Origin: an uncultured Clostridia bacterium
GTDB lineage: Bacteria; Bacillota; Clostridia; Christensenellales; Borkfalkiaceae
Assembly: GCA_947624225.1 (NCBI GenBank)
Contig: CANQJF010000006.1
Span: 1 to 61,624, forward strand
Length of the DNA stretch: 61,624 nucleotides
Reading direction: 5' to 3'
A program made the translations under genes and the position numbers. This document shows, one piece after another, positions 15,467-23,845 of this stretch. A model generated the notes under the pieces. That model did not search any database, had not been told where the DNA came from, and saw only the letters and a list, made by a program, of their open reading frames with translations. The number at the start of each line of letters is the position of its first letter. Position 1 is the first letter of the stretch.

Positions 15467-18400
15467 TCAGACAAGTTTGATACAGGAAGCCGGCAGATAC
15501 AGACGGAGTTCGGAAGCGAGGGCGCGATTGAGGTTGACACCGTATTCATAGCGCTTGCCTCCGTGGAGGATCTTCGTCACGGTGGTCCCCGCATAGCCCA
15601 TCACCGTCTCGATGAGTTCAGAGAAATCCTCCTCGGTCAAGGCGCGTGCATCCAGCCAAAGCACTTGCGCTTTCTCCTCCTGCTCCGGCGCGCTTTCCTC
15701 TTGCGTCTTTTCGGCGGGAGGCGTGAAATTCTCCATGGAATCGAGGATGAGAACGGGAGCCTTTTCGGGATCGATGTCCACTTTCCCGGAGACGCTCACG
15801 ACGACATCCGGCCGCAAGAAACTTTTCACTTTGTCATAGACCTTGGGGAAAACAACGCACTCGATGCTCCCATAGAGGTCCTCCACCGTCACAAAGGCCA
15901 TAATGGCGCCCGACTTGGTGTTGTTCTTCTTGATATTTGTGACGATCCCCCCCATCGTCACCTTGTCACCGCTCTTGATGCGCTGGTAGATGCGCTCGCC
16001 CGTCTCCTCGTCGACCTCGAAGTCCGCGAGCATTCCGCAATGGAAGTTGCTGTCGCCGAAATATTTGGCATACATGGCAAACGGATGACCGCTGACATAG
16101 ACGCCGAGCACCGTCTTTTCTTTCCCGAGCAGGTCCATCGTCTCCCACTCGGGGATATCGGGATAGTCCGCCTTGGGCGCTTCCTCTTCGAGGATGTCGC
16201 CGAAGAGGGAGAGCTGCAACCCGCTCTTTTGCTTATCCATCCCCGAGATCCGACGCATCAGATCTTCATAGATTGCAGCATATTGCGAGCGGCGGTGGCC
16301 CATTCCGTCGAAAGCGCCGCCAAAGATGAGCGCCTCGACCATCCGTTTGTTGACAAACTTGGTGCATCTCATCAGGAAATCCGAAAAATCTCGGAACGGC
16401 CCGTTCTTTTTGCGCTCGTCGATCACGGCCTCCATCGCGGAGATCCCCACGCCGCGCAAGGCGCACAGGCCAAACCGCAAGCCGTTCCCCTGCACCGAGA
16501 AGTATGCCTTGGAGAGATTGACATCCGGCGGATACACCTCGATGTTCTTTTCTTTCATGTAGACGACATATTTGGAGATCTCGTCGATCTTGTCGATCCG
16601 GTTGTTCAGAACGCCGGCAAGGAATTCCTTGGGATAATATTTTTTCAGAAATGCCGTTTGATAGGTGACGACGGCATAGGCGGCCGCATGGGATTTGTTG
16701 AAAGCATAGCTTGCAAAGCTCTCCATCTGCGCGAACAGTTCCGTTGCGACCTCGGGAGCGATCCCGTGCGCCTTGCACCCCGTGATGTTTCCATAGATGG
16801 GCGTGCCGTCTTTCTCGGTCCCCACGATTTTGTCGACATCACCGTATATGAACTTGTCCTTTTGCGCCATCAACTCGTTGAGGTGTTTTTTTGCCATGGC
16901 GCGGCGGACGAGGTCTGCCTGCCCGAGGGAGTAGCCAGCGAGATTTTGGAAGATCTGCATGACCTGCTCCTGGTAGATGATGACGCCGTATGTCTTTTCG
17001 AGAATGGGCTTTAAAAGAGGCGTGAGATATTCGATGTGCGCGGGATCCGCCCTATTCTTTAAATAGGTCGGGATGAAATCCATGGGCCCGGGGCGATAGA
17101 GCGAGATGCCCGCGATGAGGTCTTCGAGACAGGTCGGTTGGAGCTGTTTCATGAACCGCTTCATCCCGCCTTGCTCCAACTGAAAGACTGCGTCGGTGTC
17201 CCCCTCCGCAATGATCGCATAGGCGCCCTGATCGTCGCACTCCTGCCCGAATTCGATGTGTTTGCCGTAATCCTCGTAAATGTAGTCCAGCGTTTTTTTG
17301 ATATCCGTGAGCGTTGTGAGCGCGAGGAAGTCCATCTTTAACATGCCGATGGACTCCACCTCTTTCATGTCGAACTGCGTCGTCACGTCCTCGCCGTTTC
17401 TCGAAAGCGGAACGTTGTCCGCAATCTTTTTTCGGCAGATGACAACGCCCGCCGCGTGCATGGAGGTGTTGCGCGGCATGCCCTCGAGTTTGAGGCCCAT
17501 ATCGATCACGCGCGTCAGCGTCGGATCGGTCTCGTAAATCTCTATGAATTCCGAATTCCGCTTTGCCTCTTGCTCTTGCAGCTTCTTCTGCGCATTGTCG
17601 AGATCGCCCTCAAGCCCGGCGAGCTTGATCTGCTCCTCCGCAACCGTCGCCGCCGAGGCAGCCTGCACTACCCTCTTTTGTTCCTCCACTTTGTCTTGAA
17701 GAGCGGCGACTTTCTCCATCCCGGAGGCGATATTCAACCCCAACAACTCACGGATCGTGGATTTTCCGTCCATGAGCTTGGTGACGCGGTCTGTCTCGGA
17801 ATACGGCACGCGCATCACGCGGCCGACGTCCTTGATGACGGCACGGGAGGCGAGGGTACCGAACGTGACGATCTGCGCCACATTTTCCGGATGATAGCGC
17901 TTTCTGACATATTCAATGGTCTCCCCTCTGCGTGCAGTGCAGAAGTCGACGTCGAAATCGGGCATGCTCACGCGGTCGGGATTGAGAAACCGCTCGAAGA
18001 GGAGGTCATAGCGGAGCGGATCGACATTGGTGATGCCGATGGCATATGCGACAATGCTTCCCACGCCCGATCCCCTCCCGGGGCCGACGGGGATGTCGTT
18101 CAAGCGCGACCAGTTGATATAATCCCAGACAATGAGGTAGTAATCGGCGAACCCCATCTTGATGATGATATCGAGCTCATATTCCGTGCGGGCTCTGATC
18201 TCATCGGTTATGACGGGATAGCGCCCGGGGAGGCGTTCCCACGTGAGACGGCGCAAAAACTCTGGAGAGGGCGTGCCGTCATCCGCCGTATAGAGAGGGA
18301 TGAGGGATTTATCATAGACGGGATCGCCGTTGTCTTTCAGATTGAACGGTGTATCGGTATCCGAAACTTTATTGGCAATGACGCGCGTATTCGCAATGGC

Positions 18401-19165
18401 TTCCGGATAGTCCTTGAAGAGCTCGGCCATCTCGTCGCCCGATTTCATGTAGAACTCATGCGTCTGCATCTTCATGCGCGTGGGATCGTCGAGGGTGCGC
18501 TTTGTCTGGATGCACATCAACACGTCCTGCATCTCCCAATCCTCTTTTTTGAGGTAATGCACATCGTTGGTCGCCACGAGCGGGATGCCCGTCTCGCGAG
18601 AGATCTGCACGAGATAAGGCAAGATCTGCTTTTGCTCGGGAATGCCGTGATCCTGGATTTCGAGATAGAAATCCTCCCCGAAATCCTCTTTGAGTTCGAG
18701 CGCAAAGGCCTTTGCCTGCTCGTATTCGCCCGCCATCAACAGCCGCGGGATGCGCCCGGCGAGGCATGCAGACAGGCAGATGACCCCCTCGGTGTGCTGT
18801 TTCAGCACCTTATAATCGATGCGGGGACGATAATAATATCCGTCCACAAAGGCGAGGGAATCGAGCTGGACGAGATTGATGTAGCCCGCCTTATTCTTGG
18901 CGAGCAGGATGAGGTGGTCGGCCTTTTGGTCTATGTGTTCGCGGTAGTCGTCTACAACGTAAAATTCGCACCCGATGATGGACTTGATTTTATTCTTCTT
19001 GCATTTCTCGGCAAATTTCAGCGAGGCATACATATTCCCGTGATCTGTGATCGCCACGGTGTCGATGCCCTGCTCCTTGCAATGGCGGACAAGATCGTCC
19101 ACCTTTACCGCCCCGTCGAGGAGGCTGTATTCCGTATGTAGATGTAAATGTACAAAATCCGTCAT
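15467..19165 (-). CDS. dnaE: DNA polymerase III alpha subunit, DnaE type
   Basis: 1232 residues, a little long for DnaE. Order: PHP domain (HLHLHTEYSLLDGAV at 6-20), Pol III palm with GPGRGSGVGS and the catalytic aspartates in PDFDVDF near 400, helix-hairpin-helix region, and C-terminal OB fold. It polymerises DNA at the fork. An extra Gln/Glu/Lys-rich helix of about 50 residues at about 478-532 sits between the palm motifs LMDGKSTIR and YETDPTL, where other DnaE proteins have a short loop. There is no Shine-Dalgarno; only an A-rich tract precedes the ATG. It begins 64 bp after whiA. Confidence 0.96.
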   Translation of the reverse strand: MTDFVHLHLHTEYSLLDGAVKVDDLVRHCKEQGIDTVAITDHGNMYASLKFAEKCKKNKIKSIIGCEFYVVDDYREHIDQKADHLILLAKNKAGYINLVQLDSLAFVDGYYYRPRIDYKVLKQHTEGVICLSACLAGRIPRLLMAGEYEQAKAFALELKEDFGEDFYLEIQDHGIPEQKQILPYLVQISRETGIPLVATNDVHYLKKEDWEMQDVLMCIQTKRTLDDPTRMKMQTHEFYMKSGDEMAELFKDYPEAIANTRVIANKVSDTDTPFNLKDNGDPVYDKSLIPLYTADDGTPSPEFLRRLTWERLPGRYPVITDEIRARTEYELDIIIKMGFADYYLIVWDYINWSRLNDIPVGPGRGSGVGSIVAYAIGITNVDPLRYDLLFERFLNPDRVSMPDFDVDFCTARRGETIEYVRKRYHPENVAQIVTFGTLASRAVIKDVGRVMRVPYSETDRVTKLMDGKSTIRELLGLNIASGMEKVAALQDKVEEQKRVVQAASAATVAEEQIKLAGLEGDLDNAQKKLQEQEAKRNSEFIEIYETDPTLTRVIDMGLKLEGMPRNTSMHAAGVVICRKKIADNVPLSRNGEDVTTQFDMKEVESIGMLKMDFLALTTLTDIKKTLDYIYEDYGKHIEFGQECDDQGAYAIIAEGDTDAVFQLEQGGMKRFMKQLQPTCLEDLIAGISLYRPGPMDFIPTYLKNRADPAHIEYLTPLLKPILEKTYGVIIYQEQVMQIFQNLAGYSLGQADLVRRAMAKKHLNELMAQKDKFIYGDVDKIVGTEKDGTPIYGNITGCKAHGIAPEVATELFAQMESFASYAFNKSHAAAYAVVTYQTAFLKKYYPKEFLAGVLNNRIDKIDEISKYVVYMKEKNIEVYPPDVNLSKAYFSVQGNGLRFGLCALRGVGISAMEAVIDERKKNGPFRDFSDFLMRCTKFVNKRMVEALIFGGAFDGMGHRRSQYAAIYEDLMRRISGMDKQKSGLQLSLFGDILEEEAPKADYPDIPEWETMDLLGKEKTVLGVYVSGHPFAMYAKYFGDSNFHCGMLADFEVDEETGERIYQRIKSGDKVTMGGIVTNIKKNNTKSGAIMAFVTVEDLYGSIECVVFPKVYDKVKSFLRPDVVVSVSGKVDIDPEKAPVLILDSMENFTPPAEKTQEESAPEQEEKAQVLWLDARALTEEDFSELIETVMGYAGTTVTKILHGGKRYEYGVNLNRALASELRLYLPASCIKLV

Positions 19166-19229
19166 ATTTTTTTCTTTTTGGCCCGAATGTGCAGTCCGGC
19201 AAACGACGGGGATCCCCCGAGATCGTCGC

Positions 19230-20147
19230 TCACATCGGAGACAAATTCTCCGCGTAAAGTTTCATCAGTTTTCTGATGCGATGATTGAGGCAGCTCTTGC
19301 TGACGCCGAGGTGCTCGGCAAGTTCGGCGAGCGAATACTCCGGACGCGCGAGCCGCCCCTCCGCGGTCTCTTTGAGCGCGGCAGGCAGCGAGGAAAGGAG
19401 TCCGCTTTCCCGAAGCCTTTCAAAGGCAAGCACCTGTGCAACGCTGGCCGTTGCCGCCCTGTCCGCATTCCCTGCCATGCAGTTTCCGATGCGGTTTTCG
19501 TTGTTGTTCTCCTCGCGCAAGGAGGCGATCCTCTCCAACCTTGTGAGCGCGACGGGCGCTTCCATGACGGATAAGACGTCGCAAATGGTCTCGCGACTCT
19601 TGCAGTAGACAAAATACGTGTCTCCGCGCGGGGCAACGTTTCCGAGGAGTTGCAGAGAATCGAGCAGATCCGCAAAATCCTCCGCCTCGGAGCGTTCTTC
19701 AAAGATAAATTCGAGGTGATACCCTGTTTTTGCGCCCTCGCTGGGGAGCGTACAACTCCCGCTGCCCAAAAAGGCCCCCTTTACAAAGGCCGCGCGGCAA
19801 CAGGAGGAAGTGAGGTCGGGCGCAAAGTGCGCGGAGATCTCCTCCGCAATTTCGCCTGCGTCCGAGAGCGAATAGGAGAACGTCAGCTTGTGACGGCCTT
19901 GCTTGGGATCGCGGCGCACGGCATCCATCGTCATGCGCACGCCGAACAGCTCCTCCGCAAGCGCAAGCATATATTCCGCCACCTCTTCATGCTCGCTCGT
20001 GAAAGAGACCTCGTCGCGGATGCCGACCCGCCCGAGGCTCAGATAGCCGCTCGTCTGGATAAATGCAGCGAGGAGAGAAGTCTTGCAGCAGCTTTTGGGC
20101 GGAACGCTCTTCATGAGTTCTCGTCTGATCTCGCTTGTAAAATTCAC
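19230..20147 (-). CDS. whiA: WhiA-type DNA-binding protein
   Basis: 305 residues: N-terminal WhiA fold related to LAGLIDADG nucleases (SEIRRELMKS, then GSGSCTLPSEGAKTGYHLEF) and a C-terminal helix-turn-helix (YSLAELAEHLGVSKSCLNHR). WhiA acts in sporulation-linked transcription in Actinobacteria and in division or metabolism in Bacillus. It starts with GTG, supported by AGAGG at 7-nt spacing. It lies 10 bp after the PHP gene. rapZ and yvcK, usually immediately upstream, are absent. Confidence 0.95.
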   Translation of the reverse strand: MNFTSEIRRELMKSVPPKSCCKTSLLAAFIQTSGYLSLGRVGIRDEVSFTSEHEEVAEYMLALAEELFGVRMTMDAVRRDPKQGRHKLTFSYSLSDAGEIAEEISAHFAPDLTSSCCRAAFVKGAFLGSGSCTLPSEGAKTGYHLEFIFEERSEAEDFADLLDSLQLLGNVAPRGDTYFVYCKSRETICDVLSVMEAPVALTRLERIASLREENNNENRIGNCMAGNADRAATASVAQVLAFERLRESGLLSSLPAALKETAEGRLARPEYSLAELAEHLGVSKSCLNHRIRKLMKLYAENLSPM

Positions 20148-20157
20148 GTCTTACCTC

Positions 20158-20928
20158 TTAAAGGTGTTTTTTGAACTCGGCAAACCGAAAATTGGGGAGA
20201 CGCCCGTCAATGTTGTCGATCCGATCGAGGGGGACCCCCACCCGTTTGATCTGTTCTTCGGCGAGTGCAGTATCGCCGATGCGGTCCACGGAGTGCGCAT
20301 CCGAATTGACGATGAACCGCACCCCCGTATTCACGACGGCGGCAAGTTCCTCATCGCTGAGGTGCTCTTTCTTCGAACTGATTTCAAGATAGGTGCCGTA
20401 ATCCCGGCAGCATTTTGCCACCTCCACGGCATCGGCAAAGCACTGATAATTCAAGTGCGTCACCGCGTCGAGCGGATTTTTTTCCACGGCATTGATATAG
20501 GCGCGCGTCGTCTCACGGATCAGGGAGGCCGACGGTTTGATGCCGAGGCTCTTCCGAAGCCATCCGCCCCATCCGAGTTTGGTGTCCGTAGGTTTCTCGT
20601 AACGGATGACGATGTGGATGCCGGCGAGATATACATCGAAATTTTCAAAGTCTTTCTCGGTGAAATCGCACAGCCCGGATACGCCGCGGATATTGCTTTC
20701 CATTCCGCGAAGAACTTTCACGGAGGACTGCTTGTCCGCTTCCTCCACCATGGCAAGCCATTCCGCGGTCTCTTTGCGCTTTAAGCCGCGAAAATAATGC
20801 GAATAGCCGTGCTCGGTGATGGCAATGGCTTCGAGGCCGATTTTTTCGGCTGCCAATGCGTTCTCGGTTGCGGAATTCTTTCCGTCCGAATAAAAAGTGT
20901 GCGTATGGTAATCTGCCGTAAGTTTCAT
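20158..20928 (-). CDS. PHP-domain phosphatase, YcdX-like
   Basis: 256 residues. The first PHP motif is DYHTHTFYSDG (His8, His10), followed by ITEHGYSH, GMESNIRG and, late, VNSDAHS, which supply the trinuclear metal site. It is probably a metal-dependent phosphoesterase of the YcdX/PolX-PHP type; the substrate is unknown. I took the ATG at 20928 because GGGAG precedes it and the PHP motif then sits at the usual N-terminal place. It lies between murB and whiA. Confidence 0.87.
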   Translation of the reverse strand: MKLTADYHTHTFYSDGKNSATENALAAEKIGLEAIAITEHGYSHYFRGLKRKETAEWLAMVEEADKQSSVKVLRGMESNIRGVSGLCDFTEKDFENFDVYLAGIHIVIRYEKPTDTKLGWGGWLRKSLGIKPSASLIRETTRAYINAVEKNPLDAVTHLNYQCFADAVEVAKCCRDYGTYLEISSKKEHLSDEELAAVVNTGVRFIVNSDAHSVDRIGDTALAEEQIKRVGVPLDRIDNIDGRLPNFRFAEFKKHL

Positions 20929-20962
20929 GCTCCCGCCCCCGCGTCCCTCCTTGCCATATGTA

Positions 20963-21844
20963 CTAAGGGATTCGCTTGATCTCCTCTTCCAAAAGGATCC
21001 CCGTTGCTTCGTACACCCTGCGCTTGACAAGCGCAAGGAGCGCCGCCACATCCTCGGAGGTCCCTCCGTCATTCAAAATAAAATTTGCATGCACATCCGA
21101 GATGCGCGCACCGCCCATCCGGGTCCCTTTGAGCCCGCATGCCTCTATGAGCGCGCCTGCCGGCTTGCCCTGCGGATTGACGAACACGCACCCCATGCTC
21201 CTCCCCTTGGGAAGATGGGCGCGCTTGCTCCGAAAATCCGCTGCCCGCGCAAGACTTTCTTTCTCGGACATTCTTTCGAGTTTCAGGCGTATTTCTGTCA
21301 CGGCGATCCCCGATTGGAACACGCTCTTCTTTTCGCCGAACATGCAATCCCTGTGAGAGAATACGGATACGGCGCCGTCGGAAATGCCGCGGACTTCTGC
21401 GACCAGATCCCCGATATGCGCCCCGCGGACGCCCGCATTCATGACGGCAGCTCCCCCCATACTCAAAGGGATGCCCGTCAAAAACTCCGCCCCGCCGAGG
21501 CCATGCTCGCGGGCAAAACGCAACAGTCTCCCCCCTGTGACGCCGGCGCCGGCAATGAGGAACTCTCCCTCGCATCGCAAGCGGGAAAAGCCGTCGAAGC
21601 GGATGACCGCACCGTCGAACCTGCCCTCCGCGGGCAATACATTGGCGCCCGCGCCCAAAAAACAATGAGCAATGCCCTGTTCCTTTAAAAAGCGGAGCAG
21701 CGCGACGAGCTGCCGTTCGTCGGAGGGAGAAAAAGCCGCTGCGGCCGTGCCGCCGCAACCGATCGTCGTGTGCCGCGCAAAAGAAAAATCTTTTTCCCCG
21801 CGCATCCGAGGGAACGCCTCTGTTACGGTCGAAAATATACCCAA
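20963..21844 (-). CDS. murB: UDP-N-acetylenolpyruvoylglucosamine reductase
   Basis: 293 residues. FAD-binding segments TTIGCGGTAAA and LGAGANVLP, then GIPLSMGGAAVMNAGVRG, and the C-terminal GRSMGCVFVNP. It reduces enolpyruvyl-UDP-GlcNAc to UDP-MurNAc in peptidoglycan synthesis. The proton-donor serine (GSxF in most MurB) is a cysteine here. The start is TTG at 21844, supported by AGGAG 7-8 nt upstream. Its promoter lies in the end of the upstream gene. It heads the murB-PHP-whiA-dnaE-pfkA block. Confidence 0.93.
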   Translation of the reverse strand: MGIFSTVTEAFPRMRGEKDFSFARHTTIGCGGTAAAAFSPSDERQLVALLRFLKEQGIAHCFLGAGANVLPAEGRFDGAVIRFDGFSRLRCEGEFLIAGAGVTGGRLLRFAREHGLGGAEFLTGIPLSMGGAAVMNAGVRGAHIGDLVAEVRGISDGAVSVFSHRDCMFGEKKSVFQSGIAVTEIRLKLERMSEKESLARAADFRSKRAHLPKGRSMGCVFVNPQGKPAGALIEACGLKGTRMGGARISDVHANFILNDGGTSEDVAALLALVKRRVYEATGILLEEEIKRIP

Positions 21845-21859
21845 TATAATACTCCTACT

Positions 21860-21888
21860 ATTCTACCACATCTCACCGCAATTTTCAA
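21860..21888 (-). promoter_or_regulatory. Promoter of the murB-whiA-dnaE block
   Basis: On the minus strand TTGAAA (21888-21883), 17 nt, TAGAAT (21865-21860), then AGGAG and the TTG start. The -35 box overlaps the stop codon of the preceding gene. Confidence 0.6.
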
Positions 21889-22793
21889 ACGGTTTTGAGA
21901 AAATTGTCAATGTTTTTTTGCTCGCCCGCCTCGGCAAGCCGTTTCAGCTCTTCCAAAGCATTATTATCCGTAAAAACGCTCACAGTCGATTGGCTTGCAT
22001 CTCCCCGCACGGGCAGCATTCCGATTTGGGAGAGCTCCGCCTGCATGGGCTCCGAGAGAAGTTGGTCTATCAAGGCGAGACACTGCGTCCGCTTTTCCGC
22101 GGAGAGCACCGAAATATATTGATAGAGGTCGTTATAGGCAAGCAGTTCCCTTTGGGCAACCTCCACCCCTCTTGCGCGAAAACGGCATACGTCGCGCTGT
22201 GTGCCGAGGAGATATTTGCATTTGCCCGCAAGGAAATCGGTGTAGGCGGTCAGCGACTCCTCTTTTTTTCCGACGATCCCGTTTTTTCTCGCCGCAACTC
22301 CCACGAGATTGTTTCCGCCGTCGGACAAGATGGTTTCCCCCTCGCCCTCGAAGCCGCTTTGGGAAAAGAGATAGTATCCCCCTCTGCACCACGCAACGGC
22401 CAAAGTTCTGCCGCCGAGAGTGCCTCCCGCGCTCTCATAGGGGAGAGGCAGACTGCTCTCGGCATAGGCGGAAAACCCCACCCCGAAAGAGATAAGGTCG
22501 GGCCGTTCTCCCTTGCGAAAGGCCTCCTCCGCGCCCTCTTGGGTGTAGCTCGTGATGAGATAATATACACCCCCGTTCGCTTCCTCCACGGCATTCGCCG
22601 CGCGCTTTAAGAAAGAGGTCCGCGAGCCTTTCCCGCCCTCGAAAGTATCCACATTCCAGACGCGCACCACGACGGTCACAGGCGCCTCGGCCCTCTCCCG
22701 CGGATAGCAGATCAAGGCAATGACGACCGCGGCGACGAGCACAAACGGTAAAAAGAAGAGAAATATTTTTTTAAATTTTCTTGCAGCCCTCAT
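21885..22793 (-). CDS. Membrane-anchored solute-binding-like protein
   Basis: 302 residues. A basic N-terminus and one strong hydrophobic segment (about 10-29) form a signal anchor without a lipobox. The rest resembles type 2 extracellular solute-binding proteins (VVRVWNVDTFEGG, RPDLISFGVG, a C-terminal LLSEPMQAELSQIGMLPVRG as in sugar-binding proteins). No ABC permease or ATPase is adjacent, so a transport role is unproved. It could also be a secreted sensor domain. Confidence 0.65.
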   Translation of the reverse strand: MRAARKFKKIFLFFLPFVLVAAVVIALICYPRERAEAPVTVVVRVWNVDTFEGGKGSRTSFLKRAANAVEEANGGVYYLITSYTQEGAEEAFRKGERPDLISFGVGFSAYAESSLPLPYESAGGTLGGRTLAVAWCRGGYYLFSQSGFEGEGETILSDGGNNLVGVAARKNGIVGKKEESLTAYTDFLAGKCKYLLGTQRDVCRFRARGVEVAQRELLAYNDLYQYISVLSAEKRTQCLALIDQLLSEPMQAELSQIGMLPVRGDASQSTVSVFTDNNALEELKRLAEAGEQKNIDNFLKTV

Positions 22794-22971
22794 ATCAAAT
22801 TACTATATGCGCTGCATCTTTTTCTCATGTCCACCCAAATTCCGTAAAATAAGGAGAGGGTGCAAATGCTCCCTCCCCGTGCTTGGATAAGGGGAACTCC
22901 CCTTTCCCAAGCTCTATATAAAGCGGATCCTCCGCAGAGAAAAGTTTGCGTAAGCTCTTTGGGTTTTATAC

Positions 22972-23003
22972 AAAAAGGGAGGAACCCCGAAGATGCCCCT
23001 CCC
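22972..23003 (-). terminator. Terminator after the DUF1540 gene
   Basis: Read leftward, CCTCCC/GGGAGG arms (23003-22998 and 22982-22977) close a long imperfect stem capped by a TTCG-type loop, followed by TTTTT at 22976-22972. Confidence 0.7.
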
Positions 23004-23010
23004 CTCTGCT

Positions 23011-23166
23011 TTATTGTCTCTTTTCGAAACTGTCGCAACAGGTGCAGTGCTCACAGTCGCAAGTGTTCCCGACATGGATCTTGTTGAGACGGCAATGCAT
23101 GCCGTCATGGTTGAACTTGCAATCGGTCACACCGCAGGCGACGCCGACGTTCATGTCCCGTTCCAT
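23011..23166 (-). CDS. DUF1540 cysteine-rich small protein
   Basis: 51 residues, with 9 cysteines arranged as in DUF1540 domains (VACGVTDCKFNHDGMHC, then CDCEHCTCC). It is probably a metal-binding protein of unknown role, common in Clostridia and often spore-associated. The ATG at 23166 is preceded by GAGGAGGG; upstream in-frame codons lack such a site. It is divergent from rplI and has its own terminator. Confidence 0.82.
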   Translation of the reverse strand: MERDMNVGVACGVTDCKFNHDGMHCRLNKIHVGNTCDCEHCTCCDSFEKRQ

Positions 23167-23211
23167 ATTTCCCTCCTCAAAAGCAGTATTTCCCTTTTCC
23201 GCAAAAATATC

Positions 23212-23241
23212 TTGACAAATTGCGGGAATCTCTGTTACAAT
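23212..23241 (+). promoter_or_regulatory. Promoter of rplI
   Basis: TTGACA (23212-23217), an 18-nt spacer, TACAAT (23236-23241), followed by a short leader with AAAGGAG before the ATG at 23261. Confidence 0.75.
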
Positions 23242-23260
23242 AGGAAAAAGGAGAAAAAGT

Positions 23261-23707
23261 ATGAAAGTTATACTCAAAGCAGACGTCAAGGGAAGCGGCA
23301 AAAAGGGCGACATTATCGAAGTTGCAGACGGCTATGCCAAGAACTTCCTCCTCAAACGCGGACTCGCCGACCCCGCAACGGCAGGCGGCATCAACGATGA
23401 AAAACAGCGGAAAAATGCGGAGGCCTTTCACAAGGCGGAATTTGTAAAGGCGCAAAAAGAACTTGCCGAAAAGGTGAACGGCACGGCCGTCACCGTCTCC
23501 ATACGCACGGGGAAGAACGGGAAAGTTTTCGGCTCCGTCACCTCGGAAAAAATTGCGGACGCCCTATCCGAGCTGGGTTTCGACATCGACAAGAAAAAAA
23601 TCATCACAAAGGAAGCATTCAAGAACGTCGGGACCTATTCCGCGGAGATTCGTTTCATCGAGGGCGTTTCGGCGAAGATTACCGTCAATGTCGTTCCGCT
23701 CGAATAA
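23261..23707 (+). CDS. rplI: 50S ribosomal protein L9
   Basis: 148 residues. The N-terminal domain [20 protein letters not shown] is the L9 signature for 23S rRNA binding; a long connecting helix ([20 protein letters not shown]) and the C-terminal RNA-binding domain follow. It stabilises the L1 region of the ribosome. AAGGAG precedes the ATG. It is transcribed alone, not next to rpsF or dnaB. Confidence 0.97.
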   Translation: MKVILKADVKGSGKKGDIIEVADGYAKNFLLKRGLADPATAGGINDEKQRKNAEAFHKAEFVKAQKELAEKVNGTAVTVSIRTGKNGKVFGSVTSEKIADALSELGFDIDKKKIITKEAFKNVGTYSAEIRFIEGVSAKITVNVVPLE

Positions 23708-23800
23708 CATGCGTCCGCTTTTTTCCAACGAGCATTTTTGACATTTGCAATGCAAGCGGAGCATTGGCTGCCCCACTGCTCTATGAATGCGATCTACTGC

Positions 23801-23826
23801 AAAAGCGAGGCTTTCGGCCTCGCTTT
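23801..23826. terminator. Bidirectional terminator between rplI and adhE
   Basis: AAAAGCGAGGC and GCCTCGCTTTT form a perfect 11-bp stem with a 4-nt loop. It serves the converging rplI and adhE transcripts. A smaller palindrome, CAATGC/GCATTG, lies at 23748-23766. Confidence 0.85.
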
Positions 23827-23845
23827 TCGCTTGTCTTGTTAATTT

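Noticed and set aside
15446-17014. A 522-codon open frame antisense to the 3' part of dnaE
   Set aside because: It is a high-GC shadow frame over a conserved gene, with no promoter or start site.
17456-19141. A 561-codon open frame antisense to dnaE
   Set aside because: It mirrors dnaE codon structure, has no ribosome-binding site and no recognisable family; dnaE on the other strand is certain.
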